Assembly: GCF_008364765.1 (NCBI RefSeq)
Contig: NZ_VTUY01000014.1
Span: forward strand, 1-64,000
Source of the DNA: Bacillus sp. CH30_1T
GTDB lineage: Bacteria; Bacillota; Bacilli; Bacillales; Bacillaceae_B
Direction of reading: 5' to 3'
DNA: 64,000 nucleotides
Shown: piece after piece, positions 25,988 through 32,963 of the stretch
Numbering within the stretch: the first letter of the stretch is position 1
Layout: every line of letters begins with the position of its first letter
Made by a program: the position numbers and the translations under genes
Notes under the pieces: model-generated
Database searches by the model: none
What the model saw: the letters and a program-made list of their open reading frames with translations, nothing else
What the model was told of the DNA's origin: nothing

Positions 25988-27094
25988 TTGAATAAGAAAA
26001 AGATAAGTGTTTTGCTGTTTTTTCTATTATGTATACTGTGGCTATCAGCTTGTCAATCTGAACAAACTCAAACTTCTCCCCCCGAGAAAGAGAAGACTGA
26101 AAACAAGGAAGTCATTTCAGGCATTCTTGCTCAAGACAGTTTTGTAGAAAACATAGGCTGGCTTTCAGATTCAGAGATTCTATCCGTACAAAATGATGAT
26201 GGCATACCTTCTTTATACATATATAATCTCTCTGATGGAAGCCATAAGAAAATCTATGGTATCCCTTCGTCTTTTGTAAGTGCAAGCATTTCACCCGATA
26301 AGAAAAAAATACTCATCCATTCTGCACCAGCATCGTATTCAGCCCGGGTGACGATTATAGACAGAGCAGGAGAGGTGCTATTTCAAGAAGACATCCCATC
26401 CTACGAACTGACTCATTCTTGGAACAAGTTTAATGACAATGCTTTGCTCATGACCAGCTTCAGCGAAGATTGGAGCTATCAAGTCTTTCATATTGATATA
26501 GAAGAAGGAACAATGGATCCTATTGAAGTAGAGCAGCCATTTGTGCAGTGGCAATCGAAATCTTCCATTCTTTTTCAAGATTGGAATACGGAAGAAATCA
26601 GTGTTGCGGCTCCACTCATATCCCAGAATATTCAGGGTGGTGCGAAGGAAATGATTGTGGATTCAAGCGTCCACTTCAATCAATTTAACGATTCCCTCTT
26701 AGCTGTCTTTTCTCGTGAAGAAGAAGGTCCGTTTACGTATCAATTCATTACTTCAAATGGTGAGATTCAGTCAGAATTTACAGTAGATCTGTTGAGTCGT
26801 TATTCTGATTGGTTAATTCCTCATTATGATATGATAGAAGGGAAGGGTCAGTTGATTACTTTCGTGGCAAATGAACCAGGTTCCTTTGATACTTACTCTG
26901 GTACATTCTCATTAGAAAGATGGGATACGGTTTCTGGAAAAGACAATGTTCTTTTTGAGGATCTTCCATTAGAACCTATTCAGTGTTCACCTAATGGGGA
27001 TTATTGTTTATATGGAAATCAACTTGAGAAAGTAATCGATTTGACAAACTCAACCATCATTCAACTACTGAAAGAAGAAGGAGCAGATCTATAA
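25988..27094 (+). CDS. yqgU: Lipoprotein, YqgU-like
   Basis: The TTG start has a GAGGGAGGGAGAAGG site. The signal peptide ends in the lipobox LWLSACQ, so Cys23 would be lipidated and the protein held on the outer face of the membrane. The 340-residue mature part contains repeated beta-type segments (SDSEILSVQ, LYIYNLSDGS, WNKFNDNALLMTS), suggesting a beta-propeller like TolB/WD proteins. Function unknown. It overlaps yqgV by one base (TAATG), so the two form an operon, as in B. subtilis. Confidence 0.85.
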   Translation: MNKKKISVLLFFLLCILWLSACQSEQTQTSPPEKEKTENKEVISGILAQDSFVENIGWLSDSEILSVQNDDGIPSLYIYNLSDGSHKKIYGIPSSFVSASISPDKKKILIHSAPASYSARVTIIDRAGEVLFQEDIPSYELTHSWNKFNDNALLMTSFSEDWSYQVFHIDIEEGTMDPIEVEQPFVQWQSKSSILFQDWNTEEISVAAPLISQNIQGGAKEMIVDSSVHFNQFNDSLLAVFSREEEGPFTYQFITSNGEIQSEFTVDLLSRYSDWLIPHYDMIEGKGQLITFVANEPGSFDTYSGTFSLERWDTVSGKDNVLFEDLPLEPIQCSPNGDYCLYGNQLEKVIDLTNSTIIQLLKEEGADL

Positions 27095-27408
27095 TGGCAA
27101 TCGTTGATGTTACAGTCATTCCAATCGGGACGGAATCACCAAGTGTAAGTTCCTATGTAGCGGACTTACATAGAATACTTAAAGAGTATGAGGAAAAAGG
27201 GAAAATCCGTTTTCAATTAACTCCGATGAATACCATCATCGAGGGGGATCTTCCTGTTTTGTTTCAGGTCATACAAGACATTCATGAATCGCCTTTCCAA
27301 CAGGGAATCAAACGGGTAGCAACCAATATTCGAATTGATGATCGCCGTGATAAGAAGACGACGATGGAAGGAAAACTATCTTCTGTACAGCGTCAACTCG
27401 AACAATAA
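27094..27408 (+). CDS. yqgV: MTH1187/YkoF-type thiamine-binding family protein
   Basis: This 104-residue ferredoxin-fold protein of the DUF77/MTH1187 family has the patterns VTVIPIGTESPSVSSYVADL, PMNTIIEGDLPVLF and GIKRVATNIRIDDRRDK. Members form tetramers and some bind thiamine or related pyrimidines; the ligand here is not shown by sequence. It is the second gene of the yqgU operon and ends before a GGGGTGA hairpin at 27420-27448 that may separate it from the convergent regulator. Confidence 0.88.
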   Translation: MAIVDVTVIPIGTESPSVSSYVADLHRILKEYEEKGKIRFQLTPMNTIIEGDLPVLFQVIQDIHESPFQQGIKRVATNIRIDDRRDKKTTMEGKLSSVQRQLEQ

Positions 27409-27462
27409 GCAACTAACAAGGGGTGAGCATCATAAAGTTACTCACCCCATTGGCTTCCTGAA

Positions 27463-27816
27463 CTATGCTTCCTCACTATCCACCAACACTTCGCTTTTGT
27501 CAGGATAGGTTTTCTCAATATGCTGCTCTCCCCATTCACATAGCATATCTAAAGGTCCTTTTAACGACCATCCATACTCAGTTAATTCGTATTCTACTTT
27601 TGGGGGAACTTGATTGTAAATAATTCTATTGATGACTCCATCTGATTCGAGCTCTCTTAGCTGTTGCGTCAGCATTTTTTGAGTGATTCCAGGCATTAGT
27701 TTCTTCAATTCGCTAGTTCTTCGCTTGCTTTTAATCAAATGACAGAGAATAACAACTTTCCACTTACCCCCGATGACTTCTAAGGAAGCCTCCACAGGTA
27801 TATTATATTTTTTCAT
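27463..27816 (-). CDS. HxlR-family transcriptional regulator
   Basis: The 117-residue winged-helix protein carries the HxlR signature VEASLEVIGGKWKVVIL, then LKKLMPGITQKMLTQQLREL and YNQVPPKVEYELTEYG. Members such as YodB, CatR and HypR in Bacillus sense quinones or hypochlorite through an N-terminal cysteine. Here the residue normally Cys in the (C)PVEA motif is Ile7 (NIPVEA), and the only cysteines are Cys25 and Cys88. Sensing may therefore differ. The ATG has a GGAGG site, and a palindrome upstream suggests autoregulation. Confidence 0.88.
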   Translation of the reverse strand: MKKYNIPVEASLEVIGGKWKVVILCHLIKSKRRTSELKKLMPGITQKMLTQQLRELESDGVINRIIYNQVPPKVEYELTEYGWSLKGPLDMLCEWGEQHIEKTYPDKSEVLVDSEEA

Positions 27817-27904
27817 TAGTAAACCTCCGTTCCCTGACGATATCTTTCCATATAGGATAGACTTCTACACTGGCTATTATCCTGATCGGCTTAAACATAT
27901 TTCT

Positions 27905-27973
27905 ATTATAACGTACCCATTGTAAAGGTCTATAGGGTACTTTTTAGTACCTACATAACTTTAAAGTACCCTA
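27905..27973 (-). promoter_or_regulatory. Promoter and candidate operator of the HxlR-type regulator
   Basis: On the reverse strand a perfect TATAAT lies at 27910-27905. Just upstream is the palindrome GTACT-TTTT-AGTAC (27937-27950), which matches the TACT-spacer-AGTA layout of YodB-type operators. A wider inverted repeat, TAGGGTACTTT (27933) and AAAGTACCCTA (27963), includes it. Binding by the adjacent regulator is inferred. Confidence 0.55.
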
Positions 27974-27982
27974 ATCGAAAAT

Positions 27983-28018
27983 AAAAAAGCCTTCCGTTGT
28001 GAAACGGAAGGCTTTTTT
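27983..28018. terminator. Bidirectional terminator
   Basis: AAAAAAGCCTTCCGTT pairs perfectly with AACGGAAGGCTTTTTT. It closes the minus-strand small gene at 28039 and would also stop plus-strand readthrough. Confidence 0.88.
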
Positions 28019-28038
28019 ATGATGATTCATTTGTTTAA

Positions 28039-28212
28039 TTAATGCCCACCTGGGTAACCAGAGTGAAGGACAGTCATAATTGTAAACCAACCAAAAACAC
28101 CTAATGTTGCCAGGGAGAATAGAATTCCCATAGCGTTCTTGTTTTTGAAAGTGCTTACTACCGCAAACAAAGCTAATAATGTAACCAATGCTGTAATAAT
28201 TACAAGACCCAT
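28039..28212 (-). CDS. yqgW: Small membrane protein, DUF2759/YqgW-like
   Basis: A 57-residue frame reads MGLVIITALVTLLALFAVVS, then FKNKNAMGILFSLATLGVF and ends HSGYPGGH. It has two membrane segments joined by a short basic loop and a histidine-bearing tail. An AGGGGTC site lies upstream of the ATG. Position between yqgV and yqgX and the composition match the DUF2759 protein YqgW. Function unknown. Confidence 0.75.
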   Translation of the reverse strand: MGLVIITALVTLLALFAVVSTFKNKNAMGILFSLATLGVFGWFTIMTVLHSGYPGGH

Positions 28213-28410
28213 TTATATGACCCCTTTCATTAAAATGCGTTTTACTACCTGATAACCATATGTACATAAATGCACTCATTAACATTTTATATTTTTTTCC
28301 TCTGTTTGTCGAGGTCAAAAATTTGAAACTTCTATGGCCGCTTTCCACCATGTTTTAATGATGCGATAAGTTCTGCTACAATAATAGTATCACATTTGGA
28401 GGTGGATACG

Positions 28411-29046
28411 TTGCAGTGGAAACAAATTCCGTTAGGTCCCTTACAAACTAACTGCTATATTCTATGGAACACAAAAAATGAATGCCTGGTCGTGGATCCG
28501 GGTGGAGAAGGGGAGAAGCTGATTCAGTGGTTAGAGAATCATTCGTTAACTCCGTTAGCCATTCTCCTTACTCATGCTCATTTTGATCATATTGGAGCAG
28601 TTGATCAAGTACGTGATAACTATAGCATTCCGGTATATGTTCACGAGCGAGAAGCTAAGTGGCTACTGGATCCTGCTTTAAACGGATCTCAATTGTTCAT
28701 GATGGGTGACCTTATCCGGCTCAAGCCTGCTGATTACATATTAACAAATGAAAAACACCTGACCATTAGTGATTTTCAGCTACAGTTATTTGAAACACCT
28801 GGTCATTCACCTGGTAGTATTTCTTATTATGTACAAGAAAGTGGCATCGTATTAGCAGGAGATACGTTATTTATGGGCAGTATTGGGCGATCCGACTTAC
28901 CTGGAGGAAATCATAAAGAGCTCCTGGCAAGCATTCATGAAAAGTTGTTAACGTTGCCTGAGACTACGACGGTACTACCTGGTCACGGTCCGGAAACATC
29001 GATTGAAGGTGAGATGGATTCAAATCCATTTTTAAATGGATTTTAA
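28411..29046 (+). CDS. yqgX: Metallo-beta-lactamase-fold hydrolase, YqgX-like
   Basis: The protein has the glyoxalase II-like MBL fold with the zinc motif THAHFDHIG, followed by metal ligands His in GHSPGS, Asp in AGDTLF and His in LPGHGP. Homologues hydrolyse thioesters; in B. subtilis YqgX is reported as a glyoxalase II/bacillithiol-linked type enzyme. The TTG at 28411 gives MQWKQIPLGPLQTNCYI and has GGAGGTGG five bases upstream; the TTG at 28396 coincides with that site. A bidirectional terminator follows. Confidence 0.9.
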   Translation: MQWKQIPLGPLQTNCYILWNTKNECLVVDPGGEGEKLIQWLENHSLTPLAILLTHAHFDHIGAVDQVRDNYSIPVYVHEREAKWLLDPALNGSQLFMMGDLIRLKPADYILTNEKHLTISDFQLQLFETPGHSPGSISYYVQESGIVLAGDTLFMGSIGRSDLPGGNHKELLASIHEKLLTLPETTTVLPGHGPETSIEGEMDSNPFLNGF

Positions 29047-29053
29047 CATTCAC

Positions 29054-29094
29054 AAAAAAATTCCCTTTAGCCATAAGCTAAAGGGAATTTTTTT
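29054..29094. terminator. Bidirectional terminator between yqgX and yqgY
   Basis: AAAAAAATTCCCTTTAGC pairs with GCTAAAGGGAATTTTTTT around a short loop, serving both convergent genes. Confidence 0.92.
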
Positions 29095-29338
29095 AGTGTC
29101 CTCCTGCACCCGGAGTCATCATAAAGGTCGTCCAATAAGTAAATCCAGCAAAGAACACTGTTAAGTAAGCACCGAAAATGTAAATATACATACGTTCGGA
29201 CAGTTTTAAATAGCTAAGCATAATGAAGAATCCTGTTTGGCCTAAAAAGATTAATGATGTCGTGGTCATATCACCAAGATAGAACATTACAGCAAAAATA
29301 CCAGTCCAAAATCCAAGAACCCTAAACATACGATCCAT
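29093..29338 (-). CDS. yqgY: Membrane protein, DUF2626/YqgY-like
   Basis: The ATG at 29338 has an AAAGGAGGG site and gives 81 residues starting MDRMFRVLGFWTGIFAVMFY. Three hydrophobic segments cover almost the whole chain, ending TTFMMTPGAGGH. The small, nearly all-membrane layout and the place beside yqgX correspond to the DUF2626 protein YqgY of Bacillus. Function unknown. Confidence 0.82.
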   Translation of the reverse strand: MDRMFRVLGFWTGIFAVMFYLGDMTTTSLIFLGQTGFFIMLSYLKLSERMYIYIFGAYLTVFFAGFTYWTTFMMTPGAGGH

Positions 29339-29523
29339 ATGTAACCCTCCTTTGCACCCTAAGTCCATCATTCAATATTATAAATGAATACTACCATAAA
29401 AGTAAATATCCGTTTGCTTTTAGTTTGTGACGATTACGTGATATCTACACGTGGAACAGTCATTTATCATATTTTCTTCTTGTTTAAATTCTTCCACATA
29501 GTATAGAGTTTCAAACATTCCTT

Positions 29524-29745
29524 TTAATAATGCGTTGTGTAAACCGCATATGAACAAGGGTCCAACTGAGCATATTCATTAAAAGGGCAATGATCATAGT
29601 GGAACTTGATAGGATCTGTATCACTAATTGACTCCACTAAAGTAAAGCCGATCAATTTGGCAATTTCTGATAATAGAGGCGACTTTTCAGCTTGAGTTAC
29701 CCCAACTAAAAAAGTATGGATAGGAATGGAAAGCCTATTATTCAT
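29524..29745 (-). CDS. Hypothetical small protein
   Basis: A 73-codon frame reads MNNRLSIPIHTFLVGVTQ and ends with FHYDHCPFNEYAQLDPCSYA. It contains two cysteines and many aromatic residues near the C-terminus. No ribosome site is evident before the ATG, so either it starts elsewhere or it is poorly translated. No function can be named; it may also be spurious. Confidence 0.4.
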   Translation of the reverse strand: MNNRLSIPIHTFLVGVTQAEKSPLLSEIAKLIGFTLVESISDTDPIKFHYDHCPFNEYAQLDPCSYAVYTTHY

Positions 29746-29868
29746 TCAGTGTTTATAAAAATTTCACAAATTTCCAAGGGATATTACTATACAAAAGTTA
29801 TACAATAAATGTACAATATGTTTAATAAATCATAAACATGCAAGCTTATATTTAAGGAGGTCATGAAA

Positions 29869-30249
29869 GTGAATAACCTGACATTTTTTACTTATCCAAG
29901 TTGTACCTCTTGCCGAAAAGCTAAAAAATGGTTGACTGCTCATTCCGTTGAATTTGATGAAAGACATCTATTCAGAGAGACACCTACCCATAGAGAGCTA
30001 ATGGCGCTACTTTCCCTTACCACCGATGGACTCGATGAAATATTGGCTACAAGAAGCCAAACCTTCAAAGAATTAGGTAAAGATGTGAACGATTTACCTC
30101 TATCAGAAGTGATTAAATTAATTATTGAAGAGCCAAAACTACTACGCAGACCCTTGTTAACAGACGGTAAAAAGCTGGTGGTCGGATACAATCCAGAGGG
30201 ATTACAAAGCCTTGCGAACAAGAACCAATCGTTGAAGAAAAGCAGCTGA
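29869..30249 (+). CDS. mgsR: Spx/ArsC-family stress regulator MgsR
   Basis: The protein is a thioredoxin-like Spx paralogue; MgsR binds RNA polymerase and activates part of the general stress regulon. The redox switch CTSC lies in FTYPSCTSCRKAKKW, and the C-terminal LRRPLLTDGKKLVVGYNPEG motif is typical of Spx/MgsR. The GTG at 29869 is preferred, as AAGGAGG is eight bases upstream; an ATG at 29863 is too close. The 126-residue length equals the B. subtilis protein. In B. subtilis the gene is under SigB; no convincing SigB promoter is seen here. Confidence 0.88.
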   Translation: MNNLTFFTYPSCTSCRKAKKWLTAHSVEFDERHLFRETPTHRELMALLSLTTDGLDEILATRSQTFKELGKDVNDLPLSEVIKLIIEEPKLLRRPLLTDGKKLVVGYNPEGLQSLANKNQSLKKSS

Positions 30250-30273
30250 ATGTAATAATTAAAAATAGGTTGG

Positions 30274-30319
30274 ATTGAAAACGGCAGGCACTTTTCACAA
30301 AGTGCCTGCCGTTTTCAAT
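30274..30319. terminator. Perfect 20-bp hairpin after mgsR
   Basis: ATTGAAAACGGCAGGCACTT is exactly complementary to the arm ending at 30319. The arms carry the A/T runs themselves, so it can stop transcripts from either side, including the tRNA transcript from the right. Confidence 0.75.
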
Positions 30320-30329
30320 GTGATTGTAA

Positions 30330-30480
30330 GGCTGATCAAGCCGCCACCGCCTTTAGATTGTCCAGCTCCTGCGGCTAGCCCCTCGAGGTCATAAGTCAAA
30401 CCTGCCAAAAAGGCAAAAAGCCGCCTTTTCAGCAGCTTCGCCTTATGCTTGTCGGGGATGATCAAGCCGCCTCCGCTTTT
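30330..30480. repeat. GC-rich interspersed repeat, inverted copy
   Basis: Reading the reverse strand gives AAAAGCGGAGGCGGCTTG, then GCCTTTTTGGCAGG and GACCTCGAGGGGCTAGCCGC, the same order as at 25556. A partial second unit (GGCGGCTTGATCAGCC) follows, also as at 25556. The element ends four bases from the mature 3' end of tRNA-Gln. Confidence 0.75.
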
Positions 30481-30484
30481 AATA

Positions 30485-30556
30485 CTGGGCTAGCTGGATT
30501 CGAACCAACGCATGTCGCAGTCAAAGTGCGATGCCTTACCGCTTGGCTATAGCCCA
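30485..30556 (-). tRNA. tRNA-Gln (anticodon TTG)
   Basis: The reverse strand folds into a cloverleaf: acceptor TGGGCTA/TAGCCCA, D-arm AGCCAAGCGGTAAGGC, anticodon stem TCGCA/TGCGA around the loop CTTTGAC, and T-arm with GGTTCGAATCC. The loop gives anticodon TTG, reading CAA and CAG. The 3' CCA is not encoded: TAT follows the discriminator base, so CCA must be added by the nucleotidyltransferase. Confidence 0.95.
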
Positions 30557-30638
30557 TTGGATCGTCTTTACAAAATATATTATGGTTGTATTTGGAGATT
30601 CTATTCATTAGTTTTTATAAAAAGTTCCTTCCCACTTT

Positions 30639-31277
30639 CTAAAAGGTTTTTGGAATGCACTGACGATAAAAATAAGGGTTTGGCTGATATTGATAGTGAT
30701 ATGGGGAATGGGCGAATTGGGACTGTCGTTTAGATGAATGCCCTTGAGGTGCTAAGCAAGCCGGACCAATGTAAGTACTTGGTTTCACCTTTTCTGTTGT
30801 TTTGATCCAAGCGCTTTCATCCATGCAATAATTGTACGCCATGACACTTGAAGGGGTGAACTTTAAGATATCCGAACCTAATATCACTTCCGGGGTAGGG
30901 GCATTAAAAATGGCCAATAGGTGAGTTTGATCTTGGGTTGCTTCCTCATAATGCCACCACCCTTGTGGGACATTGGCCACCTGTCCCGGAGAAATGGGGA
31001 AATTTAAAATTTGTTTCGTATAGGGATTGAGCATGGAAACGGTAGCTCCACCAGAAATGCAATAGACCAGTTCAGCTGCGTTCTGATGATAGTGTGGTTC
31101 CACAAAATTATGCTTACTTAAATAAATATCAAGCAGGGAAGAGTTATCCAATGTATTCAATTGATTTACACCCAAGACATTTATTAAATTTTGATTGTCT
31201 TTTTTAAATAAGGGACTCTTATTAACATCAAAAGAAAATTGTGCTTCCGGAGAGGTGTAATCCATGTATTTACTCAT
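30639..31277 (-). CDS. Cupin-domain protein
   Basis: The 212-residue protein holds one cupin barrel (about residues 40-150): PHYHQNAAELVYCISGGATV is cupin motif 1 with two His and one Glu metal ligand, and PISPGQVANVPQGWWHYEEA is motif 2. It resembles the single-domain oxalate decarboxylase/auxin-binding type. The C-terminal 50 residues are rich in Tyr, Pro, Gln and His, a composition seen in spore-coat proteins; a coat location is a guess. Enzymatic activity is unknown. It faces tRNA-Gln and is divergent from comGA. Confidence 0.8.
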   Translation of the reverse strand: MSKYMDYTSPEAQFSFDVNKSPLFKKDNQNLINVLGVNQLNTLDNSSLLDIYLSKHNFVEPHYHQNAAELVYCISGGATVSMLNPYTKQILNFPISPGQVANVPQGWWHYEEATQDQTHLLAIFNAPTPEVILGSDILKFTPSSVMAYNYCMDESAWIKTTEKVKPSTYIGPACLAPQGHSSKRQSQFAHSPYHYQYQPNPYFYRQCIPKTF

Positions 31278-31398
31278 GGGATATTGTCACCACTTTCGAT
31301 TTTATGATTTTAATTCTTTTTATGTATATGGGCTAGGCATGAAAGTGTGAATGACTGGGGTCGGGTTTGAGTATGGAAGAAATGATTTCAATTACCCC

Positions 31399-31442
31399 AA
31401 AAGTATTTGGTGTGAAAAAATTTCAAGAAAAAGAAGGATTTT
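31399..31442 (+). promoter_or_regulatory. Candidate ComK boxes upstream of comGA
   Basis: Two AT-box-like elements of the form AAAA-N5-TTTT with one or two mismatches occur at 31399 (AAAAGTATTTGGT) and 31429 (AAAAGAAGGATTT). ComK activates the comG operon from paired AT-boxes, so their place about 60-100 bases before comGA is suggestive. The match is weak. Confidence 0.35.
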
Positions 31443-31496
31443 GTAAGTTAATGTCGTATATCTTAAGTTAGGAAAACAGAAAGGTGGTGCCTAAGT

Positions 31497-32294
31497 ATAT
31501 TTCACTCAGTTGAATCCCTATCGGAAGTAATGATTGGAGAAGCTTTCAGCAGTGATGCGACAGATGTTCATGTAATACCGAGAACGAAAGATTACTTGAT
31601 TCAGTTTAGAAAGCTCGGGGTATTAGTACCGTTCCAGACCATTGATTCGGATCAGGCAGAACGATTAATAGCCCATTTGAAGTTCATGGCTTCCATGGAC
31701 ATTGGAGAAAAACGAAAACCTCAAAGTGGCTCCTTCAGTCTTACCGTTCGAAGTACACCTCTATCACTCAGAATTTCTACCTTACCAACCACACATTTAA
31801 AAGAAAGTCTCGTCATTCGAATACTCCCCCAAAAGTATCAATTACCAATCGATAAAATGTCCCTGTATCCTTCTTCTGCAAAAAAATTACTCGCTCTACT
31901 TATGTATTCTCATGGTCTCATTGTATTTACAGGACCAACTGGCAGTGGGAAAACGACAACTTTGTATTCCCTTGTCCACCATTGTTCCGTTGCCCTGAAC
32001 CGTAATGTGATCACTCTTGAAGATCCCGTAGAGAAGCTGCATGAAGAAATGGTGCAAATTCAAGTGAATGAAAAAGCGGGAATTACGTATTCCGCTGGTT
32101 TAAAAGCGATATTGAGGCATGATCCGGATATTATTATGGTGGGGGAGATACGGGACCGGGAAACAGCGGAAATAGCGGTGAGGGCTGCTTTAACAGGTCA
32201 CCCAGTCATATTAAAAGAACCATGCGAAAATTTAATGTTAAATAAGCTTCCGTTATATCAGAAAGGGAGCTATTCTAGAATAGAAGGTATTTAG
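31497..32294 (+). pseudogene. comGA: comGA, competence traffic ATPase, truncated by prophage insertion
   Basis: ComGA powers assembly of the competence pseudopilus needed for DNA uptake. The ComGA part has the N-terminal domain (ATDVHVIPR), Walker A GPTGSGKTTT, the Asp box and LEDPVEKL, HDPDIIMVGEIRDRETAEIA and RAALTGH. After that the usual continuation (a LTSLHT-like His box and about 120 residues) is replaced by PVILKEPCENLMLN of prophage origin, ending at 32294. Homology reaches upstream of the first ATG (31530), to about 31497-31503, where the codon is ATA behind an AAAGGTGGTG site; no ATG, GTG or TTG is in frame there. The rest of the comG operon must lie right of the prophage. Confidence 0.9.
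32190..32215. other. Left attachment junction (attL) region in comGA
   Basis: ComGA similarity stops after the codons for Thr-Gly-His at 32193-32201, and sequence to the right has phage character. The crossover of a serine integrase would lie in or beside this stretch. The exact core cannot be fixed without the right junction. Confidence 0.6.
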
Positions 32295-32312
32295 TACTAA
32301 AGGAAAGTAAAA

Positions 32313-32600
32313 ATGCAAGAAATAATTCAATCATTCTTAGAGGACGAAATCACCGATCAGGAATTTTATGATGGAATCATTGGTTTTATATATTCCTTCA
32401 ATATTAGGTGTGGGGAATATGAATGTAATCGCTTTGTTATTAAAAAAATGGACCATTTAAACTTTATTATCTTCGATGAATATGAAATTGAAGGCAAAAG
32501 GGAAATTCATAATTCAGTTTCACTAAATAAGAATGTAATAATAAGTATGGTCAATGAATTTGCAAAAAAGCAAGGTTTTACATTAAGAACTTCCTTTTAA
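32313..32600 (+). CDS. Hypothetical prophage-end protein
   Basis: The 95-residue protein (MQEIIQSFLEDEITDQEFYD, later CGEYECNRFVIKKMDHLNF) starts with ATG after an AAAGGAAAG site, 18 bases after the fused comGA stop. It is acidic, without membrane segment or known motif. It is the first complete gene inside the prophage and is transcribed with comGA's direction, so comG promoter activity might reach it. Confidence 0.6.
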   Translation: MQEIIQSFLEDEITDQEFYDGIIGFIYSFNIRCGEYECNRFVIKKMDHLNFIIFDEYEIEGKREIHNSVSLNKNVIISMVNEFAKKQGFTLRTSF

Positions 32601-32718
32601 ACAGCCTGGCGCAATAACTGAAGATTAGGTTCATAATCTCCAGATGTCTTTATTCCATAGGCAGTATTGTTGAATAGAGAAATTATTTTATATTCATTAG
32701 TAACTTAGGAGGATACAG

Positions 32719-32835
32719 ATGAAAGATATTATAAAGAAACACCCATTTTTAAAATATAGTCTATTTGTTATTTTCGGCTTTTTATGCCTTTCATTAGGAT
32801 ATACTCTAGGAAAGTGGACTATTGCATTTTCCTAA
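32719..32835 (+). CDS. Small single-pass membrane peptide
   Basis: A 38-codon frame starts with ATG behind TTAGGAGGATACAG. The peptide has a basic start (MKDIIKKHPFLKYS) and one membrane segment (LFVIFGFLCLSLGYTLG). Such peptides are common in prophage ends; no function is known. Confidence 0.5.
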   Translation: MKDIIKKHPFLKYSLFVIFGFLCLSLGYTLGKWTIAFS

Positions 32836-32924
32836 TAAATTTATGCCGGGATAACGAGCAAAGCCAATTAAATAGATAATGCACATTTCCATTATGGGTG
32901 GCTTAAATTGAAGGAGGAAATAAC

Positions 32925-32952
32925 AAAACACCTAGACACTTCTAGGTGTTTT
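32925..32952 (-). terminator. Terminator of the integrase gene
   Basis: AAAACACCTAGA and TCTAGGTGTTTT are perfectly complementary; it lies directly after the integrase stop on the reverse strand. Confidence 0.8.
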
Positions 32953-32963
32953 AACGTTTGAAC

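Noticed and set aside
27971-28351. Reverse-strand frame of 126 codons overlapping the YqgW-like gene
   Set aside because: It runs through a bidirectional terminator, and the DUF2759-like frame has the ribosome site and family pattern.
29746-29868. SigB promoter before mgsR
   Set aside because: GTTT and GGGATA elements exist, but the spacing (over 20 bases) does not fit the SigB consensus.
30250-30330. tRNA-Gln as attachment site of an integrated element
   Set aside because: The adjacent sequence is a short GC-rich repeat with no integrase, and the prophage junction is clearly in comGA.
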